From: Nakamurella multipartita DSM 44233
Lineage (GTDB): Bacteria > Actinomycetota > Actinomycetes > Mycobacteriales > Nakamurellaceae
Reading direction: 5' to 3'
Length of the DNA: 64,000 nucleotides
Assembly (NCBI RefSeq): GCF_000024365.1
Contig: NC_013235.1
Coordinates: 3,658,001 to 3,722,000, forward strand
Under the pieces are notes generated by a model. The model was not told the origin of the DNA. It saw only the letters and a program-made list of their open reading frames with translations, and did not search any database. Position numbers and translations under genes: made by a program. Each line of letters starts with the position of its first letter. Positions within the stretch are counted from its first letter, which is position 1. Shown here piece by piece: positions 17,996 to 26,818 of this stretch.

Positions 17996-18361
17996 TCACT
18001 GCGGGTTGCTGAACTCCCACACCGGCCGGACCTCGACGTACCCGTGGGGTGCCGGGCACAGTTTGGCCAGCTCCAACGCCTGCTCGTCGTCGGCCGCCTC
18101 GACCAGGTAGTAGCCGCCGAGGACCTCCTTGAGCTCCGGATTGGGTGCATCGACCACGGCCACCCCGTCGGTCCGGGTGCCCCGCAGGTAGCGGGCCGTC
18201 GGCGTGGGCTGCAGCGCCTCCCCGCCGTGCAAGGTCGCCCCGGAGGACGCCACCGCGGTGGCGAAGTCCTGGTGCATGGCCATCACCTTCTCCATCTCGG
18301 CCGGGTGGGCGTCGGCGTACCCGCCCTCGTTCTCGACGATCAGGAACACGTACCGGGGCAT
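17996..18361 (-). CDS. YciI family protein (DGPF-type partner of the ECF42 sigma factor)
   Basis: A 121-residue single-domain YCII protein: MPRYVFLIVENEGG, the conserved MHQDFATAV helix near residue 31, and GGYYLVEAADDEQALELAKLCP near the end. The usual DGPF motif reads DGVAVVDAPN, so it has drifted. The ATG at 18361 is preceded by GGAGGG. In ECF42 loci these small proteins are the main targets of the sigma factor. Their biochemical role is not settled; the fold is related to ferredoxin-like muconolactone isomerases. Confidence 0.9.
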   Translation of the reverse strand: MPRYVFLIVENEGGYADAHPAEMEKVMAMHQDFATAVASSGATLHGGEALQPTPTARYLRGTRTDGVAVVDAPNPELKEVLGGYYLVEAADDEQALELAKLCPAPHGYVEVRPVWEFSNPQ

Positions 18362-18416
18362 GAGACCCTCCACTGGGTGTCCGGACGGCACTGCGTGCAC
18401 CGTCATCACAGCACCA

Positions 18417-18443
18417 GACGAACGGGATCGGCCAGAATCGACA
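18417..18443 (-). promoter_or_regulatory. Candidate ECF42-dependent promoter of the YciI-sigma operon
   Basis: On the minus strand TGTCGA (18443-18438) is followed by a 17-base spacer and CGTC (18420-18417). Reported ECF42 promoters have a highly conserved TGTCGA at -35 and CG(A/T)C at -10. Both elements match exactly, and a start near 18410 would leave a leader of about 50 bases before the YciI ATG. Confidence 0.7.
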
Positions 18444-18454
18444 GCGGGCCGGGA

Positions 18455-19246
18455 TCAGATTTCCAGGACCAGCGGCCGGTGGTCGGACACCTCGGGATGG
18501 GCCGGGATGGTGAAGGTCCGGGCCGCGTCGGGTTCGGAGATCAGCAGGTAGCTCGCATGCCGGGTCGGCTTGGGGTAGCGCGAGGTGCGGGTGTCGGCGG
18601 TGCCGACCAGGTCGGTCAGCCCGATCCCGGCCAGCACCTGGAAGGTGTGGCTGGTCGGCAGCAGGTTCAGATCGCCGCACACCACGGTGAGATCGCCGGG
18701 ACCGCGAGCGTGGGTGACCAGGTCGGCGAGCCGGTGCGCCTGCCCCTCCCGGGCCGGGGTGTCCTGCTTGCCGGCGGGATCGCGCAGCCCGTGCAGCTGC
18801 ACGACGGTGATGAAACGGGTGGCCTCGACGGCGAGCCGGACGGCCAGCGCCGCGCGCGGTCGATCGCCCCGCGGCCACTGCCGGTGCGCGACGTACCGGC
18901 CGTGCACGAAGGCGGATTCGACGCCGACCAGCGGCACCGCATCGGAGACGAAGGTGGCGACCCCGAACTGCTGCTGGCGGGGTCGACCGTCCGCATCGGT
19001 CACCGGGCCGCTGTCGCTGGCCACGAACAGCCCCTGGTGATGCGGCAAGGCCGACGACACATCGGCGAACAGATCGGCGCGCTGCGGCAACGTGCGCTCG
19101 CCGTCGGCGAACTGCGTCCAGCCCGAACCGCCGGGGATGCGCGGGACTTCCTGCAGGCACAGCACGTCGGCCGGGTCGTCGGCGATCCAGCTGAGCAGGT
19201 CATCCGCGAGGGCGCCGCCCCAGGCGTTGACCGACACGATCCGCAC
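18455..19246 (-). CDS. Endonuclease/exonuclease/phosphatase (EEP) family protein
   Basis: A 263-residue metal-dependent phosphodiesterase-fold protein. It shows the EEP landmarks in order: RIVSVNAWGG (Asn), DVLCLQEVP (metal-binding Glu near residue 33), QLHGLRD, VVCGDLNLLP (Asp/Asn near 190) and SDHRPLVLEI (catalytic His near the C-terminus). Substrates in the family range from DNA to phosphoinositides, so specificity is open. The GTG at 19246 is used. No signal peptide is visible. It ends just upstream of the candidate YciI-sigma promoter. Confidence 0.9.
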   Translation of the reverse strand: MRIVSVNAWGGALADDLLSWIADDPADVLCLQEVPRIPGGSGWTQFADGERTLPQRADLFADVSSALPHHQGLFVASDSGPVTDADGRPRQQQFGVATFVSDAVPLVGVESAFVHGRYVAHRQWPRGDRPRAALAVRLAVEATRFITVVQLHGLRDPAGKQDTPAREGQAHRLADLVTHARGPGDLTVVCGDLNLLPTSHTFQVLAGIGLTDLVGTADTRTSRYPKPTRHASYLLISEPDAARTFTIPAHPEVSDHRPLVLEI

Positions 19247-19267
19247 GCCTGCGCACCTTAGCGGCGG

Positions 19268-19945
19268 TCAGTTCGGCGAGTACGTCCCCCGCGACAGTTC
19301 CTCGCCGGCTCGCAGCGACATCTGCCCGACCATGGCGATCTCCCGGCGCAGCAGCTCCAGGGCCAGGGTCAGCCGGTCGTCGACGGTGGCGGCCTGCAGC
19401 AGGCGCTGGCGGTCGGTCAGGTCCAGCACCATGGTCGCGGCGATGGCGTAGGAGCAGTCGACCGGATCCGTCGGCAGGGTGAACGGGCCGTCGGCATCCA
19501 GTCCTTGCGCCTCCAGCAGGGCGCGCCGGTAGCGGTGGAAGGTGCGGGCCGCCGTGCGGGCCAGGTCGTCGCTGCGCGCCGATGGGGCCTCGGCCAGGAA
19601 CTCGATCTCGGCCTCGTCGGCGGTGTCGGGCATCGGCGGATGGACGCCGCGGATGGCGAACCGGCGGGCGCCGACGGTCAGGATGTCGAAGCTGCCGTCG
19701 GTGAACGGCTGGACGCGCTGCACCGCCGCGGTGCAGCCGACCGGGTAGAGGCTCTCGACGCCGTGCTCACCGACCTCCAGGCCGGCCCGGATCGCGACGA
19801 CGCCGAACTCGGCGAACCCGTCGGTACGGGCCAGGATGTCGGCGATCAGCGTGCGGTAGCGCCGCTCGAAGATGTGCAGCGGCAGCCGGGCACCGGGGAA
19901 CAGCACGGTCCCGAGCGGGAACAGCGGCAGGGTGATGACGCTCAC
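19268..19945 (-). CDS. Lon N-terminal-domain (substrate-binding) protein
   Basis: A 225-residue stand-alone LON substrate-recognition domain without ATPase or protease parts. The signature LPLFPLGTVLFPGARLPLHI begins at residue 5, followed by IFERRYRTLI and an alpha-helical C-terminal bundle. Such proteins are widespread in actinobacteria and their role is uncharacterised; they may present substrates to proteases. The GTG at 19945 fits the start of the domain. It lies 21 bases before the EEP-family gene in the same direction, so co-transcription is likely. Confidence 0.9.
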   Translation of the reverse strand: MSVITLPLFPLGTVLFPGARLPLHIFERRYRTLIADILARTDGFAEFGVVAIRAGLEVGEHGVESLYPVGCTAAVQRVQPFTDGSFDILTVGARRFAIRGVHPPMPDTADEAEIEFLAEAPSARSDDLARTAARTFHRYRRALLEAQGLDADGPFTLPTDPVDCSYAIAATMVLDLTDRQRLLQAATVDDRLTLALELLRREIAMVGQMSLRAGEELSRGTYSPN

Positions 19946-20004
19946 CCGACCCAATCTACGACCGGGCCGGGCGGGCCATCCTGGGTCCGAGCCAGCCTCC
20001 TGAG

Positions 20005-20256
20005 TCAGACGTCCTGGAGCGGGTGCGGAGACCCGTGCTCCTCGGCCGGGCGGCGCTGGTAGGACTTCACGTGCTCGCCCAGGCCGGCCAGCCGCTCCTT
20101 GCGGGCGTCGGCGCCGTGGCCCGCCCCGACCCACTTGACGTAGACCTGCTGGTCATCCGGTCGCAGCGACTGGAACGCCGCCAGCGCTCCCTGGTCTGCT
20201 TCGAGCACCGTCGCCATGTCGTCGGGCACGGCCACGCCCTTGTCCGTGATCATCAT
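20005..20256 (-). CDS. Small protein resembling the helical C-terminal part of YdeI/OmpD-associated proteins
   Basis: An 83-residue protein. The stretch VPDDMATVLEADQGALAAF, followed by SLRPDDQQVYVKWVGAG and Arg/Lys-rich helices, resembles the short helical domain of YdeI-like proteins, where a similar 'L-P ... F-x-x-L-S-P-x-x-x-x-x-Y-x-x-W' pattern occurs. The N-terminal DUF1905 half is absent. Tandem ATG codons at 20256 and 20253 follow GAGAGGGG. Function unknown. It stands alone between the Lon-domain gene and the helicase leader. Confidence 0.75.
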   Translation of the reverse strand: MMITDKGVAVPDDMATVLEADQGALAAFQSLRPDDQQVYVKWVGAGHGADARKERLAGLGEHVKSYQRRPAEEHGSPHPLQDV

Positions 20257-20563
20257 TGACCCCTCTCACTGTTGATCATCCGCCGACCGATCCTGATGGT
20301 GATCATCGACAGCTCAAGTCTGCCCCTCCGGCGCCGTGCCTGCCATCAATCACCCGGCCCGTCGCTCCCGGGTTTCACGTTCGGGCCGGCCCGGGGCACC
20401 GTCAGCGGCCGGATCGGCCGTCCGCTATCATGGGATCGTTACGCGGAGTGAGTCGCGCCTTCTCGACGACGGATTTGTTCATCATTCGGGAACTGCGACC
20501 GGGCCAGCCACCGTGGCCGGCTTCCCAGGCTCCAGTTCTTTCGAGTGATTGGGTTCTTTTTCG
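20257..20563 (+). other. Gene-free leader region of the DEAD-box helicase gene
   Basis: About 300 bases with no convincing coding frame. A TATCAT at 20426-20431 could be a -10 element, but I see no matching -35. If it is used, the helicase mRNA would have a leader of about 125 bases; long regulated leaders are usual for cold-shock DEAD-box genes. I see no specific conserved structure. Confidence 0.35.
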
Positions 20564-22387
20564 ATGACCATGCAGGCTGCCCTCCTTTCCGATACCCCTG
20601 ATTCTGAATCGATCCAGGAGACCGCTCCGGTACCCACCGGGCCCGGTTTCGACGAGCTGGGTCTGCCCGGCACGCTGCTGCGCGCCGTCAAGGACCTGGG
20701 CTTCGCCACCCCCACCGCAATCCAGGCGGCGGCCATCCCGGCGCTGCTCGCCGGCCGGGACATCACCGGTGTCGCGCAGACCGGCACCGGCAAGACGGCC
20801 GCCTTCGGCCTGCCGCTGCTGGCCGCGATCGATCCGACCCCCGGCGTGCAGGCCCTGGTCCTGTGCCCGACGCGTGAGCTCGCCGTCCAGGTGGCCGACG
20901 CCATCTCCTCGTTCGCGACCGCGCTGCCCGACGTGTCGGTGATCGCCATCTACGGCGGCACCGGCTTCCTGCCCCAGCGGGCCGCGCTGCGGGCCGGCGC
21001 CCAGGTCGTCGTCGGCACTCCCGGACGGATCATCGACCACCTCGAGCGGGGCACCCTGGACCTGTCCGGGCTGCGCTTCCTGGTGCTCGACGAGGCCGAC
21101 GAGATGCTGCGGATGGGCTTCGCCGAGGACGTGGATCGCATCCTGTCCGACGCCCCGAACTCCCGTCAGGCCGCCTTGTTCTCGGCCACCATGCCGCCGG
21201 CGATCCGGTCGATCGCGGCCAAGCACATGACCAACCCGGTGGATATCGCCGTGAGCCGGCAGTCCTCGACTGTCGACTCGGTCCGGCAGATCTACGCGGT
21301 CGTGCCGTTCCGCGACAAGGTCGACGCGCTGACCCGCTTCCTGCAGGTCACCGAGGGCGATGCGGCGATCGTGTTCGTCCGCACCAAGGAGGCCTGCGAC
21401 CAGGTCGGCACCGACCTGCTCGCCCGCGGCGTCTCGGCCGCGGTGATGAACGGCGACGTCCCGCAGAAGGAGCGCGAGAAGATCATCGAGCGGCTCCGCG
21501 ACGGGCGCCTGGACGTGCTGGTGGCCACCGACGTCGCCGCCCGCGGCCTGGATGTCGACCGGATCGACCTGGTGGTCAACTTCGACGCCCCCGGCGAGCC
21601 GGAGGCCTACGTCCACCGCATCGGCCGCACCGGCCGGGCCGGCCGCACCGGTACCGCGCTGACGTTCTTCACCCCTCGGGAGATGGGCCGGCTGCGGGCC
21701 ATCGAACGGGCCACCCGCGGCACCCTGGAGCAGATCGTCCCGCCCAGCCCGGACGAGGTGACCGCGCACAAGGCGGCCATGGTGCTGCGCAAGGCTCTGA
21801 CCCGTCTGGACGTGGGCCGGTTGGGCCGGCAGAACCGGCTGATCCGCGACCTGCTCGCGGAGTCCGAGATCACCGCCGAGGAACTGGCCGCCGCGCTGCT
21901 GGCGCTGGCCGCCGGCGACGACGGCGTCGAGCGGACCCCGGCCGTGGAGCCGGCGTCGTTCGAGAAGGACCGCAAGACCAAGGTGCGCTCAGCCGCCGGT
22001 GACCGGCCCGGCCGCGCGGCCCGCCCGCCGTTCGGTCGGCGCTACCGCGTCGCCGTCGGTCATCGGGACGGGGTGCGCCCGGCCGGCATCGTCGGCGCCA
22101 TCGCCGGCGAGGGTGGGGTCAGCGGCAAGGATCTGGGCCGCATCGAGATCTTCGACACCTTCTCCACGGTCGAGATCGCCGCGGAGCTGTCCCCGGCCGC
22201 GCTCGGCCGGATCGCCAACGCCAAGGTCAGCGGCCGCACCCTGCGGATCGAGCCCGACCGCGAGGACGCGGCCGGTCGCCGGCCCTGGGCCGGACAGCGC
22301 GATTCGCACGGTCCGCGCCGGGACGGCCAGGGCTTCGAGCACGGCCACGATCACCGTCCGGTCCGGGCCGGACGCGGCGGTCGCTAA
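20564..22387 (+). CDS. DEAD-box RNA helicase, CsdA/DeaD type
   Basis: A 607-residue ATP-dependent RNA helicase for ribosome assembly and cold adaptation. All motifs are present in order: F...Q motif (GFATPTAIQ), Walker A (AQTGTGKT), PTREL, TPGR, LDEADEM, FSATMP, then domain 2 with [20 protein letters not shown] and [12 protein letters not shown] DbpA-type RNA-binding domain follows near residues 480-560 ([20 protein letters not shown]), then an Arg/Gly/His-rich tail ([13 protein letters not shown]). The ATG at 20564 is preferred to an in-frame TTG 15 bases earlier; no strong ribosome-binding site is seen for either. Confidence 0.95.
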   Translation: MTMQAALLSDTPDSESIQETAPVPTGPGFDELGLPGTLLRAVKDLGFATPTAIQAAAIPALLAGRDITGVAQTGTGKTAAFGLPLLAAIDPTPGVQALVLCPTRELAVQVADAISSFATALPDVSVIAIYGGTGFLPQRAALRAGAQVVVGTPGRIIDHLERGTLDLSGLRFLVLDEADEMLRMGFAEDVDRILSDAPNSRQAALFSATMPPAIRSIAAKHMTNPVDIAVSRQSSTVDSVRQIYAVVPFRDKVDALTRFLQVTEGDAAIVFVRTKEACDQVGTDLLARGVSAAVMNGDVPQKEREKIIERLRDGRLDVLVATDVAARGLDVDRIDLVVNFDAPGEPEAYVHRIGRTGRAGRTGTALTFFTPREMGRLRAIERATRGTLEQIVPPSPDEVTAHKAAMVLRKALTRLDVGRLGRQNRLIRDLLAESEITAEELAAALLALAAGDDGVERTPAVEPASFEKDRKTKVRSAAGDRPGRAARPPFGRRYRVAVGHRDGVRPAGIVGAIAGEGGVSGKDLGRIEIFDTFSTVEIAAELSPAALGRIANAKVSGRTLRIEPDREDAAGRRPWAGQRDSHGPRRDGQGFEHGHDHRPVRAGRGGR

Positions 22388-22421
22388 CCTGATCGACTGA
22401 CGGTCGACGGTGGGAGGGCCG

Positions 22422-23081
22422 ATGCCCGGGGATCGCGTCTATGCCAAGGAAGGCATGGAGTTCGCCCGTGCTGTGACCTTCTTCGACGCGATCTTCGCGT
22501 TCGCGGTGACGCTGCTGATCACCACCGTCGACGACTTCAGTCCGCAGGCCTGGTCGAGCCCGGCCGCCCTGTGGGCGGCCAACGGCCCGTCGCTGATCAG
22601 CTTCACCATCAGCTTCCTGGTGGTCGTCTCGTTCTGGCGGGCCAATCACCGGGTCGTCGCCGAGATGACCGCCCTGAACTCCCGGGTCATCACGCTCAAC
22701 TGCGTCGTGATGTTCGGCGTGGTGCTCATCCCGTTCACCACCGAGGCGCTGGGCAAGGTCGGCCTGCCGCTGTCGGTCGCGGTGTACGCCGCGGTGATCG
22801 CCGTGACGGCGATCCTGCACCACCTGGTGCAGGACCAGGCCGATCGGGCCCAGCTGGTCGACCGGCAGCGCACGCCGGCCCAGCGCCGGTGGGACTGGAT
22901 CAGCGCATCGGTGTTGCCGGCAGTATTCCTGGCCTCGATCCCGGTCGCCTACCTGGTCAGCCCGGCGGCCGCCGAGTACTGCTGGATCTCACTCGTCGTG
23001 CTCAACCCGCTGGTCGGCCGATGGGCCGAGACCCGCAGCCGATCCGCCGACGCCGGTGGCCCGCATGCCCCGACCCGTTAG
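22422..23081 (+). CDS. TMEM175-family potassium channel-like membrane protein
   Basis: A 219-residue protein with six hydrophobic helices, the layout of prokaryotic TMEM175 channels. Helix 1 carries RAVTFFDAIFAFAVTLLI, where the family signature is R-x-x-x-F-S-D; here the Ser is Phe (FFD). Helices continue through SFTISFLVVVSFWRANHRVV and later segments. Prokaryotic members conduct K+ through a hydrophobic constriction rather than a selectivity filter. The ATG at 22422 has GGGAGGG upstream. The last four bases overlap the converging radical SAM gene. Confidence 0.85.
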   Translation: MPGDRVYAKEGMEFARAVTFFDAIFAFAVTLLITTVDDFSPQAWSSPAALWAANGPSLISFTISFLVVVSFWRANHRVVAEMTALNSRVITLNCVVMFGVVLIPFTTEALGKVGLPLSVAVYAAVIAVTAILHHLVQDQADRAQLVDRQRTPAQRRWDWISASVLPAVFLASIPVAYLVSPAAAEYCWISLVVLNPLVGRWAETRSRSADAGGPHAPTR

Positions 23082-24166
23082 AACAGGGTTGGTGCGGCCG
23101 TCGCCGGGGCCGGCTCATCGGCGGAACGGGCCGGCAGGCTGCCGGCCGGGAACGAGGCCTCTCGATCCCCCGGCACCCCCCGCACCGGATTGCGCCCGGC
23201 GAGCTGGCTGTCCGCCCCCGCCCCGAGCGCGAACTCGGCACTGATCCGCCGGACCCGTCCGGCCAGCTCCTTGCGGTAGTCGGCGGGCAGGTTCGCGCCC
23301 CCGGCATAGAGCTTGTGGTAGCGGTCCACCAGGTCGGGCCGGGTCCGGCCGAGCCAGCCGAAGAACCACTCCCGCGCCCCCGGCCGCAGATGCAGGCCGA
23401 TGCCGCTGACCCCGGTCGCGCCGGCGTCGGCCAGCTGACGCACCAGCGCCCGGATCTGGTCCGGGCCATCGGTCAGGAACGGCAGGATCGGCGCGACGAA
23501 CACCCCGCACGGCAGGCCCGCGTCCCGGATCCGCCGCACCAGGTCGAGCCGCGCCTTCGGGCTGGGCGTGCCCGGTTCCAGGGTCGCCTGCAGCTCGGGA
23601 TCCAGCAGGGCTAACGACACCCCCACCCCGACCGGCACCGACCGGCCGGCCGCGGCCAGCAGCGGCAGGTCCCGGGAGAGCACGGTGCCCTTGGTCAGGA
23701 TGGAGAACGGGGTTCCACTGTCGGCCAGCGCGCCGATGATCTCCGGCATCAACCGGTACCGGCCCTCGGCCCGCTGATAGGGGTCGGTGTTGGTGCCCAT
23801 CGCCACGTGCTCGCGCCGCCAGCGCGGCGAGCCGACCTCCTTGCGCAGCACCGAACCCACGTTGGTCTTGACCACGATCTGCTGATCGAAATCCGCCCCG
23901 GAGTCGAAATCCAGGTAGGTGTGCGACTTTCGGGCGAAACAGTAGACGCACCCGTGGGTGCAGCCCCGATAGGGATTGACCGTCCAGGCGAACGGCATCG
24001 GCGAGCCGCCGGGCACCCGGTTCAGCGCCGACTTGGCGTGCACCTCGTGGAAGGTCACCCCCGCGAATTCGGGAGTGCGGACCGAGCGCACCAACCCGGC
24101 CAACCGGCTCATCCCGGGCAACGCGGACGGGTCGTCGGTTGCCAGCACCTGCTCCTGCCACCTCAC
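23078..24166 (-). CDS. Rv2578c family radical SAM protein
   Basis: A 362-residue radical SAM enzyme of the Rv2578c group. The 4Fe-4S cysteines are Cys69, Cys73 and Cys76 in GCTHGCVYCFAR. Conserved blocks TFHEVHAKSALNRVP, MGTNTDPYQRAEGRYRLMP and SGTPFSILTKGT match the mycobacterial protein, as does the terminal PTLF. The chemical reaction is unknown; the fold resembles spore photoproduct lyase-type proteins. The GTG at 24166 (VRWQEQ) aligns with the start of Rv2578c (MRW); longer in-frame starts exist. It stands 74 bases from a divergent SGNH hydrolase gene. Confidence 0.93.
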   Translation of the reverse strand: MRWQEQVLATDDPSALPGMSRLAGLVRSVRTPEFAGVTFHEVHAKSALNRVPGGSPMPFAWTVNPYRGCTHGCVYCFARKSHTYLDFDSGADFDQQIVVKTNVGSVLRKEVGSPRWRREHVAMGTNTDPYQRAEGRYRLMPEIIGALADSGTPFSILTKGTVLSRDLPLLAAAGRSVPVGVGVSLALLDPELQATLEPGTPSPKARLDLVRRIRDAGLPCGVFVAPILPFLTDGPDQIRALVRQLADAGATGVSGIGLHLRPGAREWFFGWLGRTRPDLVDRYHKLYAGGANLPADYRKELAGRVRRISAEFALGAGADSQLAGRNPVRGVPGDREASFPAGSLPARSADEPAPATAAPTLF

Positions 24167-24240
24167 CGAATCATCCGAACACATGTTCGTCGGGGTGGTC
24201 AACTCCGCCACGCCAAGGGGCATCTGGTCGGATGGGGGGC

Positions 24241-24864
24241 ATGGGGACCGATGTGCGGGTGTGTTTCGTCGGTGACTCGTTCGTCGCGGGCGTCGGCGAC
24301 CCCGACCATCTCGGCTGGGTCGGGCGGCTGGCCGCCGACAGCCATGCCCTGGGCCGGCCGCTGACCACCTACAACCTGGGCGTGCGCCGGGAGACCACCG
24401 CCGACGTGCTGGCCCGGATGAACGCCGAATGCACGGCCCGGCTGCCCGCGGACTGCGCGGCCGGGGTCGTGCTGTCCCTGGGCGTCAACGACACCACCTT
24501 GCTCGGCGGGCGCACCCGGGTCGCCGGGCCGTATTCGGTGGCCAACCTGGACATGCTGATGCGGCAGGCCCACGGGGCACGCTGGCCGACGCTGGTCGTC
24601 GGCCCACCGGCCGTCGACGACGAGTACCAGAACGACCGCATCGCCGGCCTGGACGAGCTCTTCGCCGCGTTGTGCCAGCGCCGCCGGGTGCCCTACGTCA
24701 GCGTGCAGTTCGACCTGCGACGGGAGGCGACCTGGCGGCAGGAAGTGCGCGATGGCGACGGCGCCCATCCGGGGCGCGCCGGGTACCAGATCCTGGCCGA
24801 CCTGGTCCGGCCGGCCTGGGAGTCCTGGCTGGTCGGGCTGGCCGGCGGCGGCCCGGTCTGGTAG
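24241..24864 (+). CDS. SGNH/GDSL-type hydrolase
   Basis: A 207-residue esterase/lipase-fold protein with the SGNH residues: Ser in CFVGDSFVAGVG near residue 11, Gly/Asn in LSLGVNDTTLL near residue 80, and Asp-His in RDGDGAHPGRAGY near residue 180. It would hydrolyse an ester, thioester or O-acetyl group. No signal peptide is seen, so it is probably cytosolic. The ATG at 24241 directly follows a GGGG-rich ribosome-binding site. It converges on the D-2-hydroxyacid dehydrogenase gene with one base between them. Confidence 0.92.
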   Translation: MGTDVRVCFVGDSFVAGVGDPDHLGWVGRLAADSHALGRPLTTYNLGVRRETTADVLARMNAECTARLPADCAAGVVLSLGVNDTTLLGGRTRVAGPYSVANLDMLMRQAHGARWPTLVVGPPAVDDEYQNDRIAGLDELFAALCQRRRVPYVSVQFDLRREATWRQEVRDGDGAHPGRAGYQILADLVRPAWESWLVGLAGGGPVW

Positions 24865-24865
24865 G

Positions 24866-25816
24866 TCAGCCGACCGGGGTCAGCGGGGGCCGGCCGGCCA
24901 GCACGGCCGCCACGTTGTCCAGCGCGAGGATGCCCATCGCGTCGCGGGTGGCCTCGCCGGCGCTGGCCGTGTGCGGGGTGAGCACGAGCCCGGGCGCGTC
25001 GAGCAGGTCCGGGTTCACCGCCGGCTCCCCCTCGAAGACGTCCAGGGCCGCCCCGCGCAGATGTCCGCGGCGCAGGGCCTGGATCAGCGCCCGTTCGTCG
25101 ACCACGCCGCCCCGGGCAGTGTTGACGAGGTACGCACCCGGCCGCATGGCGGCCAGCGCGGCCGCGTCGATCAGGTGCCGGGTCTGCGGGGTGAGCGGGG
25201 TGTGCACGCTGACCACGTCACTCTCGGCGAGCAGCGTCGCGGTGTCCACGAACCGCACCGCGCCGTCGGTGCGGCCCGGGGTGGCGCTCCGGGAGGTGGC
25301 CAGCACCCGCATGTCGAAGGCCAGCGCCCGCCGGGCGACGGCCGCACCGATCCGCCCGTACCCCAGGATGCCCAGCGTCGCGCCGGCGCTCACGTCCAGC
25401 CCGACCAGCATTCGCGGGCCCCAGACCCAGGGCTGCCCGCTGCGGATGAGGCGGTCGCCCTCGGCGATGCGCCGGGTGGCGGCCAGCACCAGCGCGAAGG
25501 CGTGGTCGGCACTGGCCCGGTCGAGCACCCCCGGGGTGTTGGTGACGACGACGCCGGCGGCCCGCGCCGCGGCCAGATCGACATTGTCGAACCCGACCGC
25601 GACGTTGGCCACGATCTGCAGCTGCGGACCGGCGGCGGCCAGCAGGTCGGCGTCGATCCGCTCGGTCAGGGTCACCACCGCCGCGCCGGCCCCGGCCAGC
25701 CCGGCCATCAGCTCCGCCCGGGTCGGCGGTTCCTCCCGACCGACCCGGACCGGGTGCCCCAAGGCGTGCAGGCGGTCCATCGCCCGGTCGGTCAGCAGCC
25801 GGGACAGGTAGATCAT
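24866..25816 (-). CDS. D-isomer-specific 2-hydroxyacid dehydrogenase (glyoxylate/hydroxypyruvate reductase-like)
   Basis: A 316-residue NAD(P)-dependent enzyme that reduces a 2-oxo acid to a D-2-hydroxy acid. The NAD-binding motif is GILGYGRIGAAVARRA near residue 150. Active-site Arg lies in NTARGGVVDE (near 235), Glu in EGEPAVNP (near 265) and His in LTPHTASA (near 283). The branch is GyaR/GhrB-like. The ATG at 25816 lies four bases after the transketolase gene stop, so it is the last gene of the SDR-transketolase operon. It may clear glyoxylate or hydroxypyruvate formed from two- or three-carbon products of the transketolase, which is inference. Confidence 0.92.
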   Translation of the reverse strand: MIYLSRLLTDRAMDRLHALGHPVRVGREEPPTRAELMAGLAGAGAAVVTLTERIDADLLAAAGPQLQIVANVAVGFDNVDLAAARAAGVVVTNTPGVLDRASADHAFALVLAATRRIAEGDRLIRSGQPWVWGPRMLVGLDVSAGATLGILGYGRIGAAVARRALAFDMRVLATSRSATPGRTDGAVRFVDTATLLAESDVVSVHTPLTPQTRHLIDAAALAAMRPGAYLVNTARGGVVDERALIQALRRGHLRGAALDVFEGEPAVNPDLLDAPGLVLTPHTASAGEATRDAMGILALDNVAAVLAGRPPLTPVG

Positions 25817-25820
25817 CGGG

Positions 25821-26816
25821 TCAGGCTAGCCCGTCCAGGACCGTGGCCACGATGCTGTCGACATCCAGCCCGTACCGGCGGTGCAGGGTGGGCAGGGCGC
25901 CGGCGTCCAGGAACGCGTCGGGCAGCGCCACCGGGATCACCCGCTTGGCCACGCCGGCGAGAACCGCGGCGGAGGCAACGGTTTCGAACAGGCCGCCGCG
26001 GATGGTGTGGTTCTCCAGGGTCACCGCGAGCCGGTCGGTATTCAGCTCGGCCAGCACCGTTTCGGCGTCGAACGGCTTGATCGTCGGGGTGTGCACGACC
26101 GCGACGTCGACCTTGTGCGCCGCCAGGGCGGTGGCCGCCTGCAGCGCTCGCATGGTCATCAGCCCGCTGGAAATCAGCACCACGTCGTGGCCGCCGCGCA
26201 GCACCGAGGCCTTGCCGAGTTCGAAGGTGTAGTCGTACTCGTCCAGCACGGTGGGCACGTGGCCGCGCAGCAGCCGCAGGTAGGTCGGGCCGGCCGCGGC
26301 GGCCAGCTGCGGGACGGCCTGTTCGATGTCGACCGAGTCGCACGGGTCGACGATGGTCAGGTTGGGCATGCCCCGGAAGATCGCCATGTCCTCGGTCGCC
26401 TGATGGCTGGGCCCGTAACCGGTGGTCAGGCCGGGCAGCCCGCCGACCACGTTCACGTTCAGGTTGGGTTCGGCGATGTCCAGGCACAGGAAGTCGTAGG
26501 CGCGGCGGGCGGCGAACACCGAGTAGGTGGAGACGAACGGGACCAGGCCGGTCTCGGCCATCCCGGCGGCCGCGCCGAGCAGCACCTGCTCGGCCATGCC
26601 GACCTGGAAGAACCGCTCCGGAAAGCGGTCCCGGAAAATGTGCATGTCGGTGTACTTGGCCAGATCGGCCGACAGCCCGACGACGGTCGGGTCCTGTTCG
26701 GCCAGCGCGACCAGGGCATGCCCGAACGGCGCCGATGCGGTCTTCTGGCCGGGCTCGGCGATGCTGGCGATCATCGCGGAGGTCTTGGCCCGGGATGGTG
26801 TGACGGTGTTCGTCAT
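25821..26816 (-). CDS. Transketolase C-terminal subunit (PP/transketolase-C domains)
   Basis: A 331-residue protein holding the pyrimidine-binding and C-terminal domains of a split transketolase. The catalytic Glu that activates thiamine diphosphate lies in FFQVGMAEQVLLGAAAG near residue 75; PSHQATEDMAIFRGMPNLTI (near 130) is the conserved His block. It must pair with the product of the next gene upstream to form an active enzyme that transfers a two-carbon ketol unit. The ATG at 26816 is two bases after the stop of the N-terminal subunit gene. The split arrangement occurs in several catabolic transketolases, including AptAB of D-apiose breakdown. Confidence 0.93.
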   Translation of the reverse strand: MTNTVTPSRAKTSAMIASIAEPGQKTASAPFGHALVALAEQDPTVVGLSADLAKYTDMHIFRDRFPERFFQVGMAEQVLLGAAAGMAETGLVPFVSTYSVFAARRAYDFLCLDIAEPNLNVNVVGGLPGLTTGYGPSHQATEDMAIFRGMPNLTIVDPCDSVDIEQAVPQLAAAAGPTYLRLLRGHVPTVLDEYDYTFELGKASVLRGGHDVVLISSGLMTMRALQAATALAAHKVDVAVVHTPTIKPFDAETVLAELNTDRLAVTLENHTIRGGLFETVASAAVLAGVAKRVIPVALPDAFLDAGALPTLHRRYGLDVDSIVATVLDGLA

Positions 26817-26818
26817 GA

